From: Ereboglobus sp.
GTDB taxonomy: Bacteria; Verrucomicrobiota; Verrucomicrobiia; Opitutales; Opitutaceae
NCBI GenBank assembly: GCA_029974595.1
Contig: JARKRC010000041.1
Location: 1-64,000, forward strand
Length of the DNA stretch: 64,000 bases
Direction of reading: 5' to 3'
Position 1 is the first letter of the stretch; each line of letters opens with the position of its first letter. Of this stretch, positions 59,256 through 64,000 are shown in pieces. Made by a program: the position numbers and the translations under genes. The notes under the pieces were generated by a model. The model was not told where the DNA came from and did no database searches. It worked only from the letters and a program-made list of their open reading frames with translations.

Positions 59256-60515
59256 TCATCTGCGTCCGGTGCCTTTGCAGGCGGTGCATGCCTTGTAGCC
59301 ACGGCCACTGCACACTGAACACATGCCATAGTCTCTTCCATTGTGGTCGCGGCTTCTGCCCGTGGCTTGACATACCCAGCATCCTTTATGCCCCGTTCCA
59401 TCACAGTAACTGCACAGATCCTTGGGTTTCTGTTTTTGCACCTGGGATTTCGCACTATTTTGACGCTTCTCGGCAGCCTCACGATCCGCCTCCGTTTTTT
59501 TGAGTTGCTCCTTTAGTTTCCGGTTTTCTTCTTCCAATCGTTTGGCCTTTGCTGGAGCATCCGCTTGCTCCTGCTTTGCCTTGCGAGCTCTCGCTTCAGA
59601 TTCATATCGCATCAGGCGAGCTTCCATATTCCTTTGCTCGCGATCAGCCTTCCTTTGCTCGCGATCAGCCTCCCCCCATCCGTCCTTGCATCTCTGAATA
59701 TTAACCGAGTCAGGTCCTTCGGAAACCATCCAGGCATTCTCCGCAACCTTCCACATGCTCATCGAGTATTTTGCGCCCAGTTTCTCTCTTCGATCAATGG
59801 CCGCCTGTTCGGCCTTTAAAGCAAGCTGTTTCAACGATGACTTGCACAACTCTATCACGGACTGATCGGGAATGCCCTTGGCACTCTCTTTTTTAATGAT
59901 GCTGGCATATAAATTGCCTGCTTTTTCATAACTGAAGGCAGACGCATTGGCATGGCAGTTGGCGAGCGTCATCGCCGTCTTGGTCCATTGCGGGTCTTTC
60001 GCGACTGATTGCGCATAAGCCACCCGCTCGTAACTTGCCGCCGCATTGCCATATGTGGATTGTTTGGCAGACGGATCCATCTCCTGCTCAGCTTCACTGA
60101 TATATCGCTCGGCATGAGGTTCCGCCTTTTTGCCATACTCAACCAGCTTTTTCACACATGCCTTGGAGACACTGTTATTGTCTGTCCCATGCGCCGCCAT
60201 CCCCAGTTGATATACTGACTGATACTGCAAGTAAGCATTGCGCGAGTAGCCTGGGGATACCCGCTCCAACATGTAATAGGGAGAACCGAGGCGAATGCCC
60301 TTTTGTTCGGCAGTCTCCAGCTCCTTCGCAAGTTTCAGTCGTGTGTTGAGGTAGCCACGGTCTTTCAATCCATCCTTTCTCCCTTGATCGACAGCTTTTC
60401 TTTCAAGTTGCTCAATCCTTCTTTCCTGGGGTGATGTGTAAGCCTGGCACCCGATTGATGATGAAAGCCCCAATAGCAGGGCCGACAGGAACATATAGCA
60501 ATGTGTTGTTTTCAT
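59256..60515 (-). CDS. Lipoprotein-like coiled-coil protein with four CxxC zinc-finger repeats
   Basis: Hypothetical protein of about 419 residues. The start at 60515 opens a signal sequence (MKTTHCYMFLSALLLGLSS) ending in SSIGC, a loose lipobox, so a lipoprotein is likely. The middle is helical with TPR-like features (ASYERVAYAQSVAKDPQW, YEKAGNLYASIIKKESAKG). A strongly charged coiled coil (about 290-375) leads to four CxxCxxxG units at the C-terminus: CSYCDGTG, CWVCQATG, CSVCSGRG and CTACKGTG, like the DnaJ zinc-finger domain. Base composition is visibly AT-richer than its neighbours. Function unknown; the combination of export signal and DnaJ-type zinc finger is unusual. Confidence 0.75.
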   Translation of the reverse strand: MKTTHCYMFLSALLLGLSSSIGCQAYTSPQERRIEQLERKAVDQGRKDGLKDRGYLNTRLKLAKELETAEQKGIRLGSPYYMLERVSPGYSRNAYLQYQSVYQLGMAAHGTDNNSVSKACVKKLVEYGKKAEPHAERYISEAEQEMDPSAKQSTYGNAAASYERVAYAQSVAKDPQWTKTAMTLANCHANASAFSYEKAGNLYASIIKKESAKGIPDQSVIELCKSSLKQLALKAEQAAIDRREKLGAKYSMSMWKVAENAWMVSEGPDSVNIQRCKDGWGEADREQRKADREQRNMEARLMRYESEARARKAKQEQADAPAKAKRLEEENRKLKEQLKKTEADREAAEKRQNSAKSQVQKQKPKDLCSYCDGTGHKGCWVCQATGRSRDHNGRDYGMCSVCSGRGYKACTACKGTGRR

Positions 60516-60560
60516 TGGAATGCAGATTTTAATTACCATATATATGAACGTGTGATTTTC

Positions 60561-60932
60561 TTACTTTTCCGCCGGCGCTTCGGATTTTTTATAAAGGCTG
60601 ATTCCAGCGATGAATGTCATTATGACCGCCATCCACCAAAATATATTGTTGAGGGTAGTCATCAGTGGATTGCTCGCGATAAATTGCCCGGCTCCGACGG
60701 TTTCCAGCGTTCCGTTTCTGGCAATCAGTTGCGTGCCTTCAGCCACGTGGAGATTGCTGACAGAGACGTATTTCACTTCCACCACGGTTTCCTTGACGGC
60801 GCCGTCGGATTCAATGATACGGGTTGTCTTTGAGGTAGCTGACGGAGAGATGCTCATGTAGAGCGATGCGGCTTTCCAAAGAAGCGCAATGGCAACAACT
60901 GCAAAACAGAGAAAGGCGATTGTTTTTTTCAT
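60561..60932 (-). CDS. Small two-span membrane protein, unknown function
   Basis: Predicted protein of 123 residues. The ATG at 60932 begins a hydrophobic segment (MKKTIAFLCFAVVAIALLWK); the upstream open frame has no support. A central hydrophilic part of about 70 residues (Thr/Ser/Val-rich, VEVKYVSVSNLHVAEGTQLI) is followed by a second membrane segment (IFWWMAVIMTFIAGISLY) and a short charged tail. The centre is probably periplasmic. It is 45 bases upstream of the lipoprotein gene start on the same strand, so the two may be co-transcribed and work together. AT-rich like that gene. Confidence 0.65.
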   Translation of the reverse strand: MKKTIAFLCFAVVAIALLWKAASLYMSISPSATSKTTRIIESDGAVKETVVEVKYVSVSNLHVAEGTQLIARNGTLETVGAGQFIASNPLMTTLNNIFWWMAVIMTFIAGISLYKKSEAPAEK

Positions 60933-61410
60933 GATGGTTTTTGGGTGGCTGGTTTTGGGTGGGATCGATGGGACGCCCGATGAAAAGTATCTTGGATGCG
61001 TTGATTTTTCATTGTTCATTGGGGACTGGTGGCGGCGGGCATTGCTTCCGAGGTTCCTACTTTGAAATTGGCGGGCGGAGATCATGCAATTGGCTGGCAT
61101 GTGGGATGGTGAAAATGAATGGCAGCATTCGTCTATTTTAGGAGGTTTTATGTTGCAAATCTGTATCAAGAACACCGCAAGATGCAATGTCTGATTTCGT
61201 ATAAATTTATGTTTTTTGTTAACATATCTCGGATTGATGCTGCCCCGTGTTTTCTTTTTTAAGCTTTCAATCGTTCAATCGTCGCGTCGTTGCGCAAAAC
61301 GGTGATTTGAAGCTTTGAAATTCCGCCCAACTCCGTAGCCCCACTTCTGACCGCACGAATGGACGCTTCAAGGCAGGCCGAAGCGCCGTATCCCACTGTA
61401 ATAATTGGGG
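60933..61410. other. AT-rich intergenic region
   Basis: 478 bases without a convincing gene. It probably holds the promoter of the minus-strand small membrane protein. A fragment of the ATCGTCGCGTCGTTGCG repeat family lies at 61268-61295. Short open frames overlap it but show no coding character. Confidence 0.5.
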
Positions 61411-63567
61411 TCAGAAGTTGTGCAGACGGACGTCGATGCTGAAGCCGAATTTGCTTTCGCGGGTCTGGCCTTCGTAGAGGGTCACGCCGTAGCGGATGGT
61501 CCAAAGGTTGTGGCCGAGTTTTTGGATGATGCCGAAGCTGCGCTCGTTGAAGCGGTGCTTGCGCGAGTCGAAATGGAGGCGCGCATAAACTTCGTAAGCC
61601 TCGTTGAGGCGGTAGCGGCCCTCGGCGATGTATTCGTTGATTTGCTCCTTGAGGTAATGCGTCGAGATGCGGACGGACCAGAGGGAGCCGTCGTGGATGG
61701 CGAAACCGGTGTTGAGTTCGCGGAGGGTGAAATCCTTCGGGGTGAAACTTTGGTAGAGGTTGAAGCGCAGCCAGGGCGCGGGCATGAGGGCGAGGTCGGC
61801 GTGGATGGCAGAGAAATCGCGCTCGCCGGCGGGGGCGGTGTCATCAAGGCGGAGGTCGGCGGCGAGGTTGAGCGAGGCGAGGTCGCGCGAGCCGTAGTTT
61901 TTGTCGCGTGTCTGGAGTGTGTTGTCGAGGCCGATACGGAGGGTGTTCGTGGGGGCGATTTCGTCGATGTTGCGGATGTCTCCGAGGCCGAGCGGCTGGA
62001 GGTAGGTGGAAAAGGTGCGGTCGTCGATGGCGGGGATGTAGGGCGTGCCTTTGTCGGCCTGCGGGATGTAGCGATAGGAAAGGCGCGGGGTGACGAGGTG
62101 GCGGAGGCCGTTGATGTCCCATTTCTCGTTTTTGTAATCGAAGGTGCCGGCGGCGTGGAGCTCGGCGTCGAAGCCGATTTCGCCGAGGTAGCGGGTGTAG
62201 TCTTTTTTGCCGCCTGCGGGGTCGGCGTAGTAGGTGGCGCGCGCGCCGAAGACGGGTGTGATCGTGGCGATGTCCTTGAAGGCGGCGGGACGGTAAAGCG
62301 CGTAATAGGCGTCGAGGCGGTTGCTGCGGATGGTGGCGGGGCCGAAGGGAAGCGGGGAGTTGTCGGCGAGCGAGGCGGCGCTGGCCTGGCCTTTTTGATA
62401 GATGCCCTGCACACCGATGGGCGAGGGGAGGAGGTCGAGGCGGACCTCGGGAAGGCGCTGCTGGACGGGATAGTAGGGGTTGAACTGCGCGCGGGCGAAG
62501 ACGGAGAGGATGTGGTTTTTCCCGGCGTAATCGGCTTCGAGGAAATTGTCGGGCTGTTGCACGGGGTAAAACTGGCCGGAGCGGAAGTCGCGGATGATCT
62601 CCGAGTCGCTCCAGTAATTGGCCTGCCCGAAAACGCGGAGGCCGGGCGCGATGTCCTGACTGTGTTTCCAGGTGACGAAACCGCGGTCGGGAGGGACGGG
62701 GTTTCCGGTGATGTCGGCGAGGCGGTTGCCGTTGTCGTGGATGTAGCCGGTCGCGAGCGAGCCGGTCATGCGTTCGCCGCCGGGCATGGCGATGTCGTAG
62801 TCGGCGGCGGGGCCGAAGAGGAGCCCGCGCTTGGTGTAGTAGCCGATGTCGCCGCCGAGGTCGAGGCCCTCGCGGACGGGGGCGAGCGTTCCAAGGTCGA
62901 GAAACGCACCGAGGTTGCCGCGGTAGCCGACCTTGACGGTGGCGTTGGAAATGTAGGCGGGCCGGCTGGCGGCGCGCGCGAGCCGCGGAAGTTTCAGGAA
63001 GGACACAGGGCCGACGCCGAGGCGCGTATTCGTTGTGTGGATACTTTGCGCAGAGCCGCCCGTGTAGGTGAGCGTGCCCGCGCGGAGCGTGGGGACAAAC
63101 GGCCCGGGTTCACCGTAGGTGGCGGTGGCGTCCGTGAGGGTGAGTTTGTCCGCCGTGCCGGAGGCCTGCCTGCCGGAGATGTAGTAAGGGAACTGCCCGA
63201 GGCGCGGGCCGGAGACTGAAAACGTGCCGTCCGCGATCTTGTAGGAAAGCTCGTCGGCGAGCAGGCGCATGGGGCCGCGCGTGAAGACCACATGGCCGCG
63301 CGCCGTGGCGGTTTGGGCATGGCGGTTATAACGGATTTCGTCGGCGGTGAGCAGCGCGATGCCTTGGGCAAAGCGGGCATTGCCGTTGTAAACATAATCG
63401 CCTGTGGCGCGGTCGGTGCCCAGTTTGTCCGCGGTGAATTCAAAACCTCCCGATGCCAGTTCGCCGGCGAGGGAGCGGGCGGATGAGGACGGCTTCGCCG
63501 GGCCGTCTGCGTGGGCGCAGAGCGGCAGGAGCGCGAGGAGGATGGTGGCGAAAAGGCGTCGTGTCAC
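61411..63567 (-). CDS. lptD: LPS-assembly protein LptD (OstA)
   Basis: Outer-membrane LPS translocon component of about 718 residues. The GTG at 63567 is preferred because it opens a clear signal peptide (TRRLFATILLALLPLCAHA); in-frame ATGs at 63663-63717 would add an Arg-rich leader. The N-terminal OstA/LptA-like jelly roll (about 30-150) has FEFTADKLGTDRATGDYVYN, LLTADEIRYNRHAQTATARG and LLADELSYKIADGTFSVSG. The barrel follows (RLSYRYIPQADKGTPYIPAI, LASLNLAADLRLDD, YVLYEGQ-like strands) and ends in Phe (DVRLHNF). It diverges from the thymidine phosphorylase gene. Confidence 0.87.
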   Translation of the reverse strand: MTRRLFATILLALLPLCAHADGPAKPSSSARSLAGELASGGFEFTADKLGTDRATGDYVYNGNARFAQGIALLTADEIRYNRHAQTATARGHVVFTRGPMRLLADELSYKIADGTFSVSGPRLGQFPYYISGRQASGTADKLTLTDATATYGEPGPFVPTLRAGTLTYTGGSAQSIHTTNTRLGVGPVSFLKLPRLARAASRPAYISNATVKVGYRGNLGAFLDLGTLAPVREGLDLGGDIGYYTKRGLLFGPAADYDIAMPGGERMTGSLATGYIHDNGNRLADITGNPVPPDRGFVTWKHSQDIAPGLRVFGQANYWSDSEIIRDFRSGQFYPVQQPDNFLEADYAGKNHILSVFARAQFNPYYPVQQRLPEVRLDLLPSPIGVQGIYQKGQASAASLADNSPLPFGPATIRSNRLDAYYALYRPAAFKDIATITPVFGARATYYADPAGGKKDYTRYLGEIGFDAELHAAGTFDYKNEKWDINGLRHLVTPRLSYRYIPQADKGTPYIPAIDDRTFSTYLQPLGLGDIRNIDEIAPTNTLRIGLDNTLQTRDKNYGSRDLASLNLAADLRLDDTAPAGERDFSAIHADLALMPAPWLRFNLYQSFTPKDFTLRELNTGFAIHDGSLWSVRISTHYLKEQINEYIAEGRYRLNEAYEVYARLHFDSRKHRFNERSFGIIQKLGHNLWTIRYGVTLYEGQTRESKFGFSIDVRLHNF

Positions 63568-63661
63568 GATTCGCGGGAGCAAAGGGGCGCGGCGCGCGGC
63601 GCGCAAGCACGGGGTTTCGGCGCGCTTGCGCTTGGCGCGCGTTTGCGCAGGCTTTTGGCCC

Positions 63662-64000
63662 ATGAGCATCCCGCCAAAACCCGTCCGGCTTTTCCCCCAG
63701 CATGTGATCGCCGCCAAGCGCGACTCGAAAAAACTCTCGCGCGAGGAGATCGCGTCGTTTGTGGTCGGCGCGACCGACGGCTCGTGGGCCGACTACCAGC
63801 TGAGCGCGATGCTGATGGCGATTTGTATTCGGGGAATGGATACCGAAGAGACCGCCGCGCTCACCGAGGCGATGATGCGCTCGGGCACGATTGCCGACCT
63901 CTCGGGCGTGGCGCTCCCGAAGACGGACAAACACTCGACCGGCGGCGTGGGCGACAAGGTTTCCATCCACCTCGCGCCGATGGTCGCGGCGTGCGGCGTG
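63662..64000 (+). CDS. deoA: Thymidine/pyrimidine-nucleoside phosphorylase, 3' incomplete
   Basis: The first 113 residues of a phosphorylase that cleaves thymidine (or uridine) with phosphate to base and deoxyribose-1-phosphate; the gene runs off the window. The N-terminal helical domain reads PQHVIAAKRDSKKLSREEIA, FVVGATDGSWADYQLSAMLM and GMDTEETAALTEAMMRSG, followed by the phosphate-binding family signature KTDKHSTGGVGDKVS. The ATG at 63662 overlaps in antisense a possible ATG of lptD at 63663. deoA is the likely symbol; pdp-type pyrimidine phosphorylases look alike at this end. Confidence 0.92.
   Translation, partial: MSIPPKPVRLFPQHVIAAKRDSKKLSREEIASFVVGATDGSWADYQLSAMLMAICIRGMDTEETAALTEAMMRSGTIADLSGVALPKTDKHSTGGVGDKVSIHLAPMVAACGV

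Overview
The window looks like the chromosome of a GC-rich Gram-negative bacterium of the Verrucomicrobiota, most likely the family Opitutaceae. This rests on several things: TonB-dependent receptors with an 'ELSPFEV'-type segment, very large autotransporters built from autotransporter-associated strand repeats and chlamydial Pmp-like FxxN/GGAI repeats, many secreted glycosidases, short dispersed palindromic repeats between genes, and few clear Shine-Dalgarno sequences. Pyruvate:ferredoxin oxidoreductase suggests fermentative or anaerobic metabolism; LptD shows an LPS outer membrane. A host-associated (gut) lifestyle is an inference from the glycan-degrading genes.

Bases 1-19005 are a run of same-strand genes that reads as one glycan-foraging locus: a 5'-incomplete TonB-dependent receptor with a 26-base poly-C tract, a GH27 alpha-galactosidase, a sialidase fused to a degenerate sialate-O-acetylesterase domain, a 1855-residue autotransporter, a second sialidase apparently nested in a discoidin domain, a GH95 alpha-L-fucosidase and an alpha/beta-hydrolase esterase. 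The terminal sugars these enzymes would remove (sialic acid, fucose, alpha-galactose, O-acetyl groups) are those that cap mucin-type glycans.

Bases 19006-38045 hold a second, related block. A decayed FAD-dependent oxidoreductase lies before an intact relative, followed by a second TonB-dependent receptor, an HpcH/HpaI aldolase and an N-acylglucosamine 2-epimerase family protein. Facing them on the minus strand is a probable operon of autotransporter, two-propeller sialidase-like protein and sodium:solute symporter. Divergent from it is a GntR-type regulator with a LacI-like sensor domain, with a palindromic operator candidate in the shared promoter region.

Bases 38046-43662 carry an EF-hand protein, a LytS/LytTR two-component pair and a DUF2961 (GH172) glycosidase. 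From 43755 on, the content is mostly housekeeping: nifJ, a Na+/H+ antiporter, a GH13 pullulanase-type debranching enzyme, a GNAT-aminotransferase fusion, plsY, transaldolase, an rRNA ribose methyltransferase, hisH, an RsmB-type methyltransferase, lptD and the start of a thymidine phosphorylase gene. This is interrupted by an AT-richer patch at about 59256-61400 holding an unusual zinc-finger lipoprotein and a small membrane protein.

No tRNA, rRNA, CRISPR array, transposase or phage gene was recognised. Palindromic repeats occupy many intergenic gaps, and in at least three places they appear to be read as protein.
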